A DNA stretch of 64,000 bases from Sporichthya brevicatena (GTDB taxonomy: Bacteria > Actinomycetota > Actinomycetes > Sporichthyales > Sporichthyaceae). The stretch is taken from assembly GCF_039525035.1 (NCBI RefSeq), contig NZ_BAAAHE010000008.1, positions 136,625 through 200,624 of the forward strand. The letters are read 5' to 3'. Position numbers and translations under genes: made by a program. The notes beneath the pieces were generated by a model that saw only the letters and a program-made list of their open reading frames with translations, made no database searches and was not told where the DNA came from. Numbering within the stretch: position 1 is the stretch's first letter; each line of letters opens with the position of its first letter. Below, in pieces: positions 25,324 to 34,762 of this stretch.

Positions 25324-26448
25324 TCAGGGGGTCTTCGGCGCGAACACGCGGGCGATCAGCCGGCCCAGCAGGTTCAGCGTCAGCACGATCAGGATCAGGA
25401 TCAGCGCGGCGGTCCACGCGCGGTCGAGGTAAGCCTCGCGGTTGACGCCCGGGTTGGCGTACTGCGTGTAGGCGAACACCGGCAAGGTGGCCATGCGCTC
25501 GTCGAACGGGTTGAGGTTCACACCGGTCGTGATGCCGACGGTGATGAGGAGCGGCGCCGTCTCCCCGACGATGCGGGCGATCGCGAGCGTGACGCCGGCT
25601 GCGATGCCACCGAGGGCCGTGGGGAGGACGACCTTGAGGATCGTCCGCCACGGCGGCACGCCCAACGCCAGGGACGCCTCGCGCAGTTCGTTGGGGACGA
25701 TCTTGAGCATCTCCTCGGTCGTGCGCACCACGACCGGGATCATCAGCACCGACAGGGCCACGGCGCCCACGATGCCCATGCGTACGCCGGGGCCGACGAT
25801 CATCGCGAACAGCGAGTAGGCGAACAGACCGGCGACGATCGACGGGATCCCGGTCATGACATCGACGAAGAACGTCAGGGCCTTCGAGAGCCGGTCGCCC
25901 CGGCCGTACTCGACGAGGTAGACGGCGGCCAGCAGCCCGATCGGGATGGAGATCAGGCACGCGAGCGCAGTGATGATCAGCGTGCCCTGGACGGCGTGCG
26001 CGGCCCCGCCCCCGGCGCCCACGACGCCGCGCATCGAGTCGGTGAAGAACGCGCCGTCGAACCGGTCGGAGCCGTTCTTGGCGACGGTCCAGCCCACCGA
26101 GGCGAGGGGGATCAGCGCGAGACCGAACGCGGAGGTGACGACGGCGGTGACGAGGCGGTCGAGCGCGTACCGCGGACCCTCGACCGACCGTGACCAGGCG
26201 TAGAGGAAGGCCGCCGAGGACACCAGCACCGCGAGGACGACGAGCCCGGGGGAGACCCCCGACGGCAGCGCGGCCGCCCCGCCGGCGGCGAACCCGGCCG
26301 GCACCGCCCAGCCCGCGGCCCGGGGCAGTCGTTGCCCGGTGATGCTCCGGCCGGGCCCTGCCGGAGGCGTCGGCGTCGTCGGTTCCGTCGGTTCCGTCGG
26401 CGCCGTCGCGACGGGGATCGGGACCGGAGGCAGCAGGGTCGTCGTCAT
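25324..26448 (-). CDS. pstA: Phosphate ABC transporter permease
   Basis: Encodes 374 residues, longer than usual because of a ~75-residue N-terminal extension rich in Pro/Thr ([12 protein letters not shown]). Six membrane helices follow, with the EAA-type loop [26 protein letters not shown] near residue 260. It forms the channel with PstC. ATG 26448 overlaps the pstC stop (ATGA). The low-complexity cytosolic extension is unusual, and its role is unknown. Confidence 0.93.
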   Translation of the reverse strand: MTTTLLPPVPIPVATAPTEPTEPTTPTPPAGPGRSITGQRLPRAAGWAVPAGFAAGGAAALPSGVSPGLVVLAVLVSSAAFLYAWSRSVEGPRYALDRLVTAVVTSAFGLALIPLASVGWTVAKNGSDRFDGAFFTDSMRGVVGAGGGAAHAVQGTLIITALACLISIPIGLLAAVYLVEYGRGDRLSKALTFFVDVMTGIPSIVAGLFAYSLFAMIVGPGVRMGIVGAVALSVLMIPVVVRTTEEMLKIVPNELREASLALGVPPWRTILKVVLPTALGGIAAGVTLAIARIVGETAPLLITVGITTGVNLNPFDERMATLPVFAYTQYANPGVNREAYLDRAWTAALILILIVLTLNLLGRLIARVFAPKTP

Positions 26449-27380
26449 CAGTCGGCTCCCGAGAACTCGCGCCGCCGGTTGACGATCGCCCGCGCGACGA
26501 CGTTGACGGCCAGGGTGATCGCGAACAGCACGAGACCGCTCGCGATGAGGGCGTGAACCTTGACGCCGCTGGACTCGGGGAAGTCGAGCGCGATGTTCGC
26601 GGCGATCGTCCCGGAGTTCTCCCGGCTGATCAGGTCGAACGTGACCGCGCCGGAGGCCGACAGGATGATGGCGACCGCCATCGTCTCCCCGAGCGCGCGG
26701 CCGAGGCCGAGCATCGCGCCGCTGACGATGCCGGAGCGGCCGAACGGCAGCACCGTCATGCGGATTATCTCCCAGCGCGTGGCGCCGAGCGCCAGCGCGG
26801 CCTCCTGGTGCAGCGCCGGGGTCTGCTTGAAGACCTCGCGGGCGACGGCGGTGACGACCGGCAGGATCATCACGCCGAGCACGATCCCGACGACGAGCAT
26901 CGTGCGCCCGGTCGAGGTCGCAGGTCCGTCGAAGAACGGGAGGAATCCGAGGTTGTTCTCCAGCCACCGCGACAGGCCCACCGACGTCGGCGCCAGGACG
27001 GCAATGCCCCAGAGGCCGTAGATGATGCTCGGCACCGCGGCGAGCAGGTCGATCGTCAGGCCCAGCGGTCCGGCGAGCCGCCGCGGCGCGTAGTGCGTGA
27101 TGTAGAGCGCGATCGCGACGGCCATCGGCGCGGCGAGGAGCACCGCGATCGTCGCGCCGAGGACCGTGCCGAAGGCGAGCGGTGCGATCCACGCGAGCAG
27201 GTTCTTCCGGTCCGGCAGATCGGCCCGGTCGGCGGTGAACGCCGGCCACGCCTCCAGGATCAGGAAGAGCGCGACGCCGGCGAGGACGACGAGGATCGTC
27301 ACTCCGGCCGCGGTCGCGGCGCCCCGGAACGCGCGGTCGCCGAGGCGAACCGGGGGCCGGCTCACCTGAAGGGTGCTCAC
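26448..27380 (-). CDS. pstC: Phosphate ABC transporter permease
   Basis: Encodes 310 residues with six helices. The EAA loop ([26 protein letters not shown]) lies near residue 205, and [11 protein letters not shown] near 125 is typical of PstC. GTG 27380 overlaps the pstS stop (GTGA); a second in-frame GTG 15 bp later is an alternative. Part of pstSCAB. Confidence 0.93.
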   Translation of the reverse strand: MSTLQVSRPPVRLGDRAFRGAATAAGVTILVVLAGVALFLILEAWPAFTADRADLPDRKNLLAWIAPLAFGTVLGATIAVLLAAPMAVAIALYITHYAPRRLAGPLGLTIDLLAAVPSIIYGLWGIAVLAPTSVGLSRWLENNLGFLPFFDGPATSTGRTMLVVGIVLGVMILPVVTAVAREVFKQTPALHQEAALALGATRWEIIRMTVLPFGRSGIVSGAMLGLGRALGETMAVAIILSASGAVTFDLISRENSGTIAANIALDFPESSGVKVHALIASGLVLFAITLAVNVVARAIVNRRREFSGAD

Positions 27381-28465
27381 TTCAGGCGGATCGCGTCGAC
27401 GGCGGCCGAGAACTCGGTGCGCTGCGCCGCTGACAGCGGCGCCGAGCCGGCGGCCTCCTGGGCGGTCCGCTGACCCTCCTCGCTGAGGATCCAGCCGAGG
27501 AACGCCCTCACCAGATCGACGTCGCTCTGGGCGCCGTACCGGGTGCACGCGAGCGCGTACGAGACGAGGACGACCGGGTAGGTCCCGGCGGCGTCGGTGG
27601 CGCGGTCGAGCTCGTAGACGAAGCCGAACTCGCCCTGATCGGCGATGCGCTCGGAGGCACCGAGGATCGAGGCGGCGGCCTCGGGGGACGGACCGACGAA
27701 GCTCTCGCCGACGGCGACCTTGACCGTCCCGAGGTTGCCGGCCTGGCTGGCGTCGGCGTAGCCGATGGTCCCGTCGCCGGCCTGAATCGCGCCGACGACG
27801 CCGGACGTGCCCTGGGCGGCCTCGCCGCCGGGGACGGGCCAGTCGCCGCTCGGTTCGTGCGGCCAGGCGTCGGGCGCGGCGGCCTTGAGGTACTCGGTGA
27901 AGTTCTCGGTCGTGCCCGACTCGTCCGAGCGGTTGACCGGGGTGATCTCCAGGTCGGGCAGGTTCACGCCGGGGTTGTCGGCGGTGATCGCCGCGTCGTT
28001 CCACCGGGTGATCTTCTGGTCGAAGATCTTCGCGACCGTGTCCGGCCGAAGGTTCAGTTCCGTGACGCCGTCGAGGTTGAACGCGATGGCGATCGGCGAG
28101 ACGTAGACGGGGATCTGGATCACGTCGACGCACACGCTCTTCGCCTTGGCGAGTTCGTCGGCCTTGAGCGGGGCGTCGCTGCCGGCGAAGCGGATCGCGC
28201 CGGCGGAGAACTGCTCGCGACCGGCGCCGGAGCCGGTCGGCTCGTAGTTGACCGTGACGCCGGAGTGCTGGGCGGTGAAGGCGGCGATCCAGGCCTCCAT
28301 GGCGGCGGCCTGCGAGCTCGCGCCCGCGCCGGAGACGGTGCCGGACAGGCCGGTGTTGCCCGTCGGGGTCAGGGTGTTCTCGTCGTCGCCGCAGGCGGCG
28401 AGGCCGGCGCACAGGGCGGTGGCGACGACGGCCGCGGCCAGCCGGCGCGGCGTGCGAAGGATCAT
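27377..28465 (-). CDS. pstS: Phosphate-binding lipoprotein
   Basis: Encodes 362 residues. Lipobox LAAC (Cys at about residue 25) follows a short signal peptide. Phosphate-binding motifs are present: SGTVSGAGASSQ (about 43-54), YEPTGSGAGREQF with FAGSDAPL (about 76-100) and NRSDESGTTENF (about 178-189). It captures phosphate at the membrane surface for PstCAB and heads the operon. Two GGTGAAC half-sites 11 bp apart lie about 100 bp upstream, matching a RegX3/PhoP box. Ppk1 is encoded next upstream on the same strand. Confidence 0.95.
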   Translation of the reverse strand: MILRTPRRLAAAVVATALCAGLAACGDDENTLTPTGNTGLSGTVSGAGASSQAAAMEAWIAAFTAQHSGVTVNYEPTGSGAGREQFSAGAIRFAGSDAPLKADELAKAKSVCVDVIQIPVYVSPIAIAFNLDGVTELNLRPDTVAKIFDQKITRWNDAAITADNPGVNLPDLEITPVNRSDESGTTENFTEYLKAAAPDAWPHEPSGDWPVPGGEAAQGTSGVVGAIQAGDGTIGYADASQAGNLGTVKVAVGESFVGPSPEAAASILGASERIADQGEFGFVYELDRATDAAGTYPVVLVSYALACTRYGAQSDVDLVRAFLGWILSEEGQRTAQEAAGSAPLSAAQRTEFSAAVDAIRLK

Positions 28466-28561
28466 CGAAGTCCTCTGGTTCTCCTCGTGTCCGCGCGCGG
28501 GCGGACGGGCGGCGTGGTGCGGGCCGGCAGGCCCGCGCCGCTCCCCAGAGAACGTGGACGG

Positions 28562-28579
28562 GGTGAACGCACGGTGAAC
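28562..28579 (-). promoter_or_regulatory. PHO box / RegX3-type box before pstS
   Basis: Two direct repeats of GGTGAAC (GTTCACC on the coding strand of pstS) at 28562-28568 and 28573-28579, spaced 11 bp, about 100 bp before the pstS ATG. This is the 11-bp direct-repeat pattern known for Streptomyces PhoP and mycobacterial RegX3 sites. RegX3 is encoded at 51.2 kb. Confidence 0.65.
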
Positions 28580-28628
28580 CTCAGGTGCCCGGCGGGGAGG
28601 GCCCTGCGTTAACTGTTCGAGGTCACAC

Positions 28629-30776
28629 TCAGTCCGTGTCGGCGCGACGGCGCGACTTGGCCCGGATCAGGTGTTCCTGCAGGTCGGTCAGGTCCGACCC
28701 GTCGGCCGCCCGGTGGTGCCGGGTCCAGGTGCCGTCCTGGTCCAGCCACCAGGCGGCGGTGGTGTCCGCGAACGCGAGGTCCATCAGGTCCGTCAGTTCG
28801 CGGATGTGGTCGGTGCTGGACAGCCGCACCAGCGCCTCGACACGACGGTCGAGGTTACGGTGCATCAGATCCGCGCTGCCGATCCAGACCTGGGGCTCGC
28901 CACCGTTGGCGAACCAGAAGATCCGGGAGTGTTCGAGGAAGCGGCCGAGGATGCTGCGGACACGGATGGTCTCCGACATCCCGGGGACGCCGGGACGCAG
29001 CGCACAGATGCCGCGCGTCCAGATGTCGACGGGCACCCCGGCGGCCGAGGCGCGGTAGAGCGCCTCGATCGTGGCCTCGTCGACGATCGAGTTCACCTTG
29101 AACCGGATCCGGGCCTCGCGGCCGGCGCGGTGGTTGTCGATCTCGTGCTCGATCCGGGCGACGATCCCGCTGCGCACCGAGTGCGGTGCGACCAGCAGTC
29201 GCCGGAACGACGTGCCGCGGGCGTAGCCCGAGAGTTGGTTGAACAGGTTCGCGACGTCCTCGCCCACCACGGGGTCGGCGGTGAGCAGACCGAAGTCCTC
29301 GTACCCGCGCGCCGTCTTCGGGTTGTAGTTCCCGGTCCCGATGTGGCAGTAGCGGCGCAGCCGCTCGCCCTCCTCGCGCACCACGAGCGCGAGCTTGCAG
29401 TGGGTCTTGAGGCCGACCTGGCCGTAGACGACGTGGCAGCCGGCCTGCTCCAGCTTGCGGGCCCACGTGATGTTGGCCTGCTCGTCGAACCGTGCCTTGA
29501 GTTCGACGAGGACCACGACCTGCTTGCCGGCCTCGGCGGCGTCGATCAGGGCGTCGACGATCGGAGAGTCACCACTGGTCCGGTACAGCGTCTGCTTGAT
29601 CGCGAGGACGTGCGGGTCCGCGGCTGCCTGCTCGATGAACGCTTGGACGCTGGTCGAGAACGAGTCGTACGGGTGGTGCAGCAGGACGTCCCGGGCGCGG
29701 ACGGCGGCGAACACGTCGGCCGCCTTCGCGCTCTCGACGGCCGCGAGGTGCGGGTGCGTGGTCGGCACGAACGTCGGGAAGTGCAGGTCGGCGCGGGGGA
29801 TGTCGGCGATCGCGTGCAACCCGGACAGGTCGAGCGGACCGGGCGAGGCGACGACCTCCGAGGGGCTGATGCCGAGCTCGCGCACGAGCAGGTCGAGAGC
29901 GTCCTCGTCGATGCTCGCGTCGACCTCGAGCCGGACGGGCGGCCCGAACCGACGCCGCATCAGTTCGCGCTCGATCGCCTGCAGGAGGTTCTCGGCGTCG
30001 TCCTCCTCGACCTCGAAGTCCTCGTTGCGTGTCACCCGGAACGCGTGGTGGGCCTCGATGACCATGCCGGGGAAGAGCTCCTGCAGGTGCGCCGAGATCA
30101 GGTCCTCGAGCGGGACGAACCGCGAGTCCGAGGCCGCGACGAACCGGGGCAGCAGCGGCGGCACCTTCACCCGCGCGAAGTTCTCGCGGTCGGTGGCCGG
30201 GTTGCGCACCACGACCGCGAGGTTGAGCGAGAGCCCGGAGATGTAGGGGAACGGGTGCGCCGGGTCGACGGCGAGGGGCGTCAGGACCGGGAACACCTTG
30301 TCCCGGAACAGCCCGTGGAGGGTGTTCTGCTCCTCGTCGGTGAGCTCGTCCCAGCGCAGGATGTTGATGTTCTCGTCGGCCAGGCGAACCAGCAGGTCGC
30401 GGCGGAAGCACCGGGCCGCGCGCTGGGCGAGCTCGCCGGACCGGGCCCAGATCTGCTCGAGGATCTCCAGCGGCGCGAGCCCGCTGGTGGAGGTGACGGC
30501 GACCCCGGCCGCGATGCGGCGCTTGAGCCCGGCGACGCGGACCATGAAGAACTCGTCGAGGTTCGAGGCGAAGATCGCGAGGAAGCGGACGCGCTCCAGC
30601 AGCGGGAGGGTCTGGTCCTCCGCGAGCTCCAGGACCCGGGAGTTGAACTCCAGCCAGCTCGCCTCGCGGTCGAGGAACGCCTCGGGACCGAGTTCGAGCT
30701 CGTCGGGCGGCGGGGGCGGCACGCTGCGCAGCGCGCCGGACGAGGGTCCCGAGGCCGAGGCGGCAGTCACGGACAT
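28629..30776 (-). CDS. ppk1: Polyphosphate kinase 1
   Basis: Encodes 715 residues, typical of Ppk1. It polymerises ATP gamma-phosphate into polyphosphate. The N domain ([17 protein letters not shown], about 36-52), the HxGTGNYN motif with catalytic His ([12 protein letters not shown], about 480) and the Arg/Lys-rich PLD-like core ([14 protein letters not shown]) are visible. ATG 30776. It lies directly upstream of the pst operon and downstream of mshD (4-bp gap), linking polyphosphate storage to phosphate uptake. The Pho box lies between ppk1 and pstS, so ppk1 itself is probably transcribed with mshD. Confidence 0.95.
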   Translation of the reverse strand: MSVTAASASGPSSGALRSVPPPPPDELELGPEAFLDREASWLEFNSRVLELAEDQTLPLLERVRFLAIFASNLDEFFMVRVAGLKRRIAAGVAVTSTSGLAPLEILEQIWARSGELAQRAARCFRRDLLVRLADENINILRWDELTDEEQNTLHGLFRDKVFPVLTPLAVDPAHPFPYISGLSLNLAVVVRNPATDRENFARVKVPPLLPRFVAASDSRFVPLEDLISAHLQELFPGMVIEAHHAFRVTRNEDFEVEEDDAENLLQAIERELMRRRFGPPVRLEVDASIDEDALDLLVRELGISPSEVVASPGPLDLSGLHAIADIPRADLHFPTFVPTTHPHLAAVESAKAADVFAAVRARDVLLHHPYDSFSTSVQAFIEQAAADPHVLAIKQTLYRTSGDSPIVDALIDAAEAGKQVVVLVELKARFDEQANITWARKLEQAGCHVVYGQVGLKTHCKLALVVREEGERLRRYCHIGTGNYNPKTARGYEDFGLLTADPVVGEDVANLFNQLSGYARGTSFRRLLVAPHSVRSGIVARIEHEIDNHRAGREARIRFKVNSIVDEATIEALYRASAAGVPVDIWTRGICALRPGVPGMSETIRVRSILGRFLEHSRIFWFANGGEPQVWIGSADLMHRNLDRRVEALVRLSSTDHIRELTDLMDLAFADTTAAWWLDQDGTWTRHHRAADGSDLTDLQEHLIRAKSRRRADTD

Positions 30777-30780
30777 AGCG

Positions 30781-31701
30781 TCACACGGTTTCGGCGGCTG
30801 CGTACATCACGCTCACGGCCTCGGTGCGGAACCCGAGGCGGGTGTAGACGGCGACGGCGGAGGTGTTGTCGGCGTCGACGTACAGCAGGACCGATCCCAG
30901 GCTCTGGTCGGCGAGGTGGCGCAGCCCGATCCGGGACAGCGACCGGCCGAGCCCGTTGCCCTGCTCGCCGGGGTCGACGCCGAGGACGTAGATCTCCCCG
31001 GCGGCCGGCTCCGCGCCCGCGGCCGGGTGGATCTTCGTCCAGTGGAAGCCGACGAGCCGGACGCCACCGGGTTCGCTGCGTTCGGCCAGGAAGAACCCGG
31101 CGGCCGAGAACCAGTCGGTGGCGATCCGGGCGTCGAGGTCGGCGCGGGTCAGCCGGCCCTGCTCGCCGTGGGCGGCGAACGCGGTCGCGTTCAGGGCGAG
31201 CCAGGCGTCCTCGTCGCGGCCGACCTCGAACGTCCGGACCCGCACGCCGTCGGGCAGCGGCACGGGGCCGGGCGGGTCGGCGTCCGGGTCGAGCGGGAGC
31301 GGACGGCGCATCCGCCACAGTTCTCGGACCGGCGTGAGGCCGACCGCGGCGGCCAGGGGCCCCGCGGCGGGATGCGGCCCGTGCGCCCAGACCCGCAGCG
31401 CGGGGGCGCCCGGCAGGGCCGTCAGCAGCGCGTGCCCGTGGCCGGCGCGCCGCGCGTCGGGGTGGACCGCGAGCTCGGTCGTGCCCGCGGCGTCGCGCTG
31501 GGCGTAGCCGACGACGCGGCCGGTCCCGTCGCGTCGCACCGCGTGCACGACGCCGGCGGCGTCCGCGCTCTGGGCCAGCACGAGACGGGTCTGCTCGGTG
31601 AACGGCTCACGCCCGTCGACGGCCCCGGCCGCGGCCGCGAGGTCCGCGATCGCGGCGCGGGTGGCGGCGTCCGGGGGTCCGAGTTCGGTGGTTCCGGCCA
31701 T
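30781..31701 (-). CDS. mshD: Mycothiol synthase (acetyl-CoA:Cys-GlcN-Ins acetyltransferase)
   Basis: Encodes 306 residues forming two tandem GNAT domains. It performs the last step of mycothiol synthesis. The C-terminal GNAT has [21 protein letters not shown] as the acetyl-CoA loop (about 228-248) and [19 protein letters not shown]. The N-terminal domain carries [18 protein letters not shown] 31701. It lies between ppk1 (4 bp) and glnR (38 bp), the order seen in mycobacteria (glnR-mshD). Confidence 0.93.
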   Translation of the reverse strand: MAGTTELGPPDAATRAAIADLAAAAGAVDGREPFTEQTRLVLAQSADAAGVVHAVRRDGTGRVVGYAQRDAAGTTELAVHPDARRAGHGHALLTALPGAPALRVWAHGPHPAAGPLAAAVGLTPVRELWRMRRPLPLDPDADPPGPVPLPDGVRVRTFEVGRDEDAWLALNATAFAAHGEQGRLTRADLDARIATDWFSAAGFFLAERSEPGGVRLVGFHWTKIHPAAGAEPAAGEIYVLGVDPGEQGNGLGRSLSRIGLRHLADQSLGSVLLYVDADNTSAVAVYTRLGFRTEAVSVMYAAAETV

Positions 31702-31739
31702 GGGCCGTCACCCTAGATCGCCCGGGCGAGCCCGGGTGT

Positions 31740-32561
31740 TCAGGAGGGCCCGCCGCCCCCACGCTGCTCGGGCGGGGCCACCGCGGTCCGGTCGGGCGCC
31801 GGGTCGGGGTCGTCGTCCCCGCCGTCGGAGTCGCCGGCCATGTCGAGGTCGAGGTCGGTGGGGATGTCGTTGCCGCGGCCCGAGGGCGAGTTCGGCACGA
31901 CGAACCGGTACCCGACGTTGCGGACCGTCCCGATCAGCGACTCGTGCTCGCTGCCGAGCTTGGCCCGCAGGCGCCGGACGTGGACGTCGACGGTGCGGGT
32001 GCCCCCGAAGTAGTCGTAGCCCCAGACCTCCTGCAGCAACTGGGCGCGGGTGAACACGCGGCCCGGGTGTTGGGCCAGGAACTTCAGGAGCTCGAACTCC
32101 TTGAACGTGAGGTCGAGGAACCGGTTGCGGACCTTCGCCGTGTAGGTCGCCTCGTCGATGACGAGGTCGCCGCTGCGGATCTCGTCCGGCCCGTCGTCGG
32201 CCGCGGCGGCGGCGAGGCGGCCGATCGCGAGCCGCAGCCGGGCCTCCACCTCGGCCGGGCCGGCGGTGTTCAGCACGACGTCGTCCACGCCCCAGTCGGC
32301 GGTGGCGGCGGCGAGGCCGCCCTCGGTCGCGACGAGCAGGAGGGGGCAGTCGATCCCCGTGGTCCGGATCAGCCGGCACAGGCTGCGGACCTGGGGCAGG
32401 TCGCGGCGGCCGTCGATGAGCACGGCGTCCACGGGCGGGGTGTCGAGGAGGGCGCTGACCTCGGCGGGGGCGACCCGCACGTTGTGCAGCAGCAGGCCCA
32501 GGGCGGGCAGGACCTCGGCGGAGGGTTGCATCGAGTTCGACAGCAGCAGCAGGGTGCTCAC
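31740..32561 (-). CDS. glnR: Nitrogen regulator GlnR (orphan OmpR-class response regulator)
   Basis: Encodes 273 residues. The receiver-like domain (about 1-120) lacks the usual acidic pair but keeps an Asp in AVLIDGR; the orphan regulator works without a kinase. The winged helix (about 135-225) is near-identical in motif to mycobacterial Gln[41 protein letters not shown] and [11 protein letters not shown] ~45-residue acidic and Pro-rich tail is extra. GTG 32561; GGAGGAGG lies upstream. It would control nitrogen genes such as the nirBD operon at 54 kb. Confidence 0.9.
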   Translation of the reverse strand: MSTLLLLSNSMQPSAEVLPALGLLLHNVRVAPAEVSALLDTPPVDAVLIDGRRDLPQVRSLCRLIRTTGIDCPLLLVATEGGLAAATADWGVDDVVLNTAGPAEVEARLRLAIGRLAAAAADDGPDEIRSGDLVIDEATYTAKVRNRFLDLTFKEFELLKFLAQHPGRVFTRAQLLQEVWGYDYFGGTRTVDVHVRRLRAKLGSEHESLIGTVRNVGYRFVVPNSPSGRGNDIPTDLDLDMAGDSDGGDDDPDPAPDRTAVAPPEQRGGGGPS

Positions 32562-32754
32562 CGGTGAGTGGCCTCCTCCGGGGCGGCGCTGTTACGCGCT
32601 GGTGACCGAGTTCAAGAATCCCACATCCGTGGGGCGCCGTTGCCGCTGGAAGAGACCAGAGAACACGCTCCGTGTTTCGTCGGTGTGAACTGCGCCGTAC
32701 TGCGTCTGTGGGGTGGCTCTCGCCGGAGCGGCCCGCGCCAGGCAGGATGGACAA

Positions 32755-33009
32755 ATGGCACAGGGGACGATCCGCTACTGGGCCGCCGCGAAGGCGGCGG
32801 CCGGCACCGACAGTGAGCCGTACGACGCGGCGACGCTGGCGGAGGCGCTCGACGCCGCCCGCGCGGCCCACGGGCCGGACTTCGCGCGGGTGATCGGCGT
32901 CTGCTCGTTCGTGGTGGACTCCGACCCCGTCGGCACCCGGGACCACGCCGAGGTGAAGCTGCCCGAGGGCGGCGTCGTCGAGGTCCTGCCCCCGTTCGCC
33001 GGCGGGTGA
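32755..33009 (+). CDS. MoaD/ThiS-family sulfur-carrier-like protein
   Basis: Encodes 84 residues of the ubiquitin-like MoaD/ThiS fold, ending in ...PPFAGG; the C-terminal Gly-Gly is the thiocarboxylate site. It could serve molybdopterin synthase or another sulfur-transfer reaction; no partner moaE or thiG is nearby. ATG 32755 is the first start giving the correct length. It is divergent from glnR and overlaps the next gene (GTGA). Confidence 0.85.
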   Translation: MAQGTIRYWAAAKAAAGTDSEPYDAATLAEALDAARAAHGPDFARVIGVCSFVVDSDPVGTRDHAEVKLPEGGVVEVLPPFAGG

Positions 33010-33833
33010 CCGGCCCCCTGCTCGCCGTCGTCGTCGCCGCCGTCGGCGCCGGCGCCTCGCTGCTCGGCCAGACCGCGCTCGCGGTCGCCGTCCTGCTCGC
33101 CCAGATCCTGCTGGTCGTCGGCTGGTTCGCGATCGTCGACGTCCCCGGCAAGGAGGTCGGGGCACTGCTCGCGATCGGGTCGGGCGCGGCGGCGGACGCC
33201 GCGATGCTCGAACGCGGTTCGGACATCTCGCTCGGTCCGCTGGCCGGGGTGCTCGGCCCGGCGCTCGTCCTGGCCCTGATCCACCAGTTCACGCGCAAGG
33301 ACAAGAAGGGCCGCGTCACCGCGTCCCTGACCGCGATCCTGATGGCGATCACGCTGTCGGTGGTCGCCGCGGCCCTGGTCGCCGAGCGCGCCGCCACCCA
33401 CGGGGAGGCGGTGACGATCACGGCGATCGTGGCCGCGGGCGCGGCGTCGGCCGTCGTCGCGTCGCCGCTGGCGGCCGCGGTCGCCGACCCGCTGGCCCTC
33501 GCCGTCGGAACCGCAGCGGGGGCGGGCGCCGGCTTCGCCGTCGGGGACATGGACGCGGGCTACACGCTCGGCATCGCCGCCGGGGCCGCGGTGCTCGCGG
33601 TGATGGGCCGGCGTGCCGCCACGTTCACCGCCTACGACGTCGCCGCCGAGGCCGCGCGCGCCGCCGCCGGTGCTCCGGCCGCTACCGGTCGCGCCGCGGG
33701 CCGGCAGGCCCGCCGCCAGGCCGCCCGGCAGGCCCGCCGCTCGGGGGAGGCGGTCCTGGTGATGGGATCCGCGCTCCCGTTGGTCCTCGCCGCCCCTGCC
33801 GCGTACGTACTCGGCCGCCTGCTGGTGGGATAG
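33006..33833 (+). CDS. Alanine-rich integral membrane protein, unknown function
   Basis: Encodes 275 residues with about seven to eight hydrophobic helices, rich in Ala and Val, and a basic Arg/Ala-rich linker near 222-245 before a final helix (LVMGSALPLVLAAPAAYVL). GTG 33006 overlaps the MoaD-like stop. It is followed 4 bp later by the LmeA-like gene. Conserved actinobacterial context, but no enzymatic motif; role unknown. Confidence 0.75.
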   Translation: MTGPLLAVVVAAVGAGASLLGQTALAVAVLLAQILLVVGWFAIVDVPGKEVGALLAIGSGAAADAAMLERGSDISLGPLAGVLGPALVLALIHQFTRKDKKGRVTASLTAILMAITLSVVAAALVAERAATHGEAVTITAIVAAGAASAVVASPLAAAVADPLALAVGTAAGAGAGFAVGDMDAGYTLGIAAGAAVLAVMGRRAATFTAYDVAAEAARAAAGAPAATGRAAGRQARRQAARQARRSGEAVLVMGSALPLVLAAPAAYVLGRLLVG

Positions 33834-33837
33834 CCCG

Positions 33838-34569
33838 ATGTTCCGTCCCCGGTTCTGGCTCGTCAGCGCCGTCGTCCTCGTCGTGCTCCTGCTCGTCGCG
33901 GACCGCGGCGGGCAGTACGTCGTGCAGAAGATCGTCGCCGGCCAGATTCAGTCCAGCCTGTCGACGCCGGACGAGCCGTCGGTCGACATCAAGGGCTTCC
34001 CGTTCCTGCCGCAGCTGATCAGCCAGAAGTTCGACGACGTCGATGTCGACATCCGCGACGCCGACGCCGGTCAGATCCGCGTCGAGCGCATCAGTGCGGT
34101 CCTGACGGGCGTTCAGCGCAAGGGCTCCGGGGCGCACGTCGACTCGCTGTCGGGTGGTGGGCGCATCTCGTACGCGGCCGCGTCCGAGGCCGCGGGTGGC
34201 TACCGGGTGTCCTACGGCGGCAACAACCTGGTGAAGATCAGCGGGGACGTCCGGATCGCCGGGCAGACGCGCACCGCGTCGGCGACCGGGAAGCCCCGGA
34301 TCGTCGGCAACGAACTGCTGATCCGCCCGGAACAGGTCAGCGTCGACGGTGTGGCGGCGCCCGTGTCCGGGCTGATCCCGGACATCCGTTACCCCCTGCG
34401 CGAGATCCCCAAGGGTCTGAACATCCGGATCAAGCCGACCGAGGCCGGCATCGAGTTCAGCTTCGACGGCGAGGACCTGCAGCTCTCCAGCGAGGACTTC
34501 ACCGGGGCCTGGGGGCTCTGGGGGCCCGTGCGCGAGGTCACGTCCGCACCCGGCCGCGTCCGTACGTAG
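33838..34569 (+). CDS. LmeA-like (DUF2993) secreted lipid-binding-type protein
   Basis: Encodes 243 residues. An N-terminal hydrophobic segment (about 7-22) acts as signal or anchor. The remainder has the DUF2993 pattern: DIKGFPFLPQLISQKFDDVDVDI (about 43-65) and IPKGLNIRIKPTEAGIEFSF near the C terminus. In mycobacteria LmeA helps lipomannan maturation and sits next to glnR, as here (inferred role). The stop codon overlaps the -10 hexamer of the cysteine-leader promoter downstream. Confidence 0.82.
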   Translation: MFRPRFWLVSAVVLVVLLLVADRGGQYVVQKIVAGQIQSSLSTPDEPSVDIKGFPFLPQLISQKFDDVDVDIRDADAGQIRVERISAVLTGVQRKGSGAHVDSLSGGGRISYAAASEAAGGYRVSYGGNNLVKISGDVRIAGQTRTASATGKPRIVGNELLIRPEQVSVDGVAAPVSGLIPDIRYPLREIPKGLNIRIKPTEAGIEFSFDGEDLQLSSEDFTGAWGLWGPVREVTSAPGRVRT

Positions 34570-34572
34570 CAT
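34567..34572 (+). promoter_or_regulatory. -10 hexamer TAGCAT of a leaderless transcript
   Basis: TAGCAT ends 7 bp before the GTG of the cysteine-rich leader ORF, the spacing expected when transcription starts at the start codon. It overlaps the stop codon of the preceding gene. Confidence 0.55.
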
Positions 34573-34579
34573 GGACCCT

Positions 34580-34660
34580 GTGTGCCGGCCTGCAGTTCTG
34601 ACCAAACGGCGCGCGGTCGACCTGTGCCGCGTGGCCACGTGCTTGTGTCTCTGCGCCTGA
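34580..34660 (+). CDS. Cysteine-rich leader peptide (attenuator sORF)
   Basis: A 26-residue frame beginning at GTG and ending CRVATCLCLCA-stop. Six Cys occur, three of them clustered in the last six residues (CLCLCA). Polycysteine leaderless sORFs are known in mycobacteria as cysteine-responsive attenuators upstream of sulfurtransferase (cysA2) genes, and the same gene follows here. Ribosome stalling at the Cys codons in low cysteine would let the downstream genes be expressed. A GCGCGCC/GGCGCGC hairpin lies 35-59 nt beyond the stop. Confidence 0.8.
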   Translation: MCRPAVLTKRRAVDLCRVATCLCLCA

Positions 34661-34695
34661 CGCCGCCTCCGTTCTCTTCTCGCGCTCACCACATC

Positions 34696-34719
34696 GCGCG
34701 CCGATTCGCTCTGGCGCGC
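34696..34719 (+). promoter_or_regulatory. Attenuator-like hairpin after the cysteine leader
   Basis: GCGCGCC and GGCGCGC form a perfect 7-bp stem with a 10-nt loop between the leader stop (34660) and the sulfurtransferase ATG (34763). It is a candidate element of the cysteine attenuation mechanism. Confidence 0.45.
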
Positions 34720-34762
34720 TGCCGCGACATTTCCTGCATTCCGCTGTGGAAGGACATCTGCC

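Noticed and set aside
28671-31337. An 888-codon open frame opposite ppk1 and mshD
   Set aside because: Same reason: shadow of ppk1/mshD codon usage, no motifs, and no ribosome site.
34661-34762. A longer small ORF beginning in the leader region and running into the sulfurtransferase start
   Set aside because: The overlapping frame (from 34582) has no family resemblance, whereas the GTG frame with clustered Cys codons matches a known leader class.
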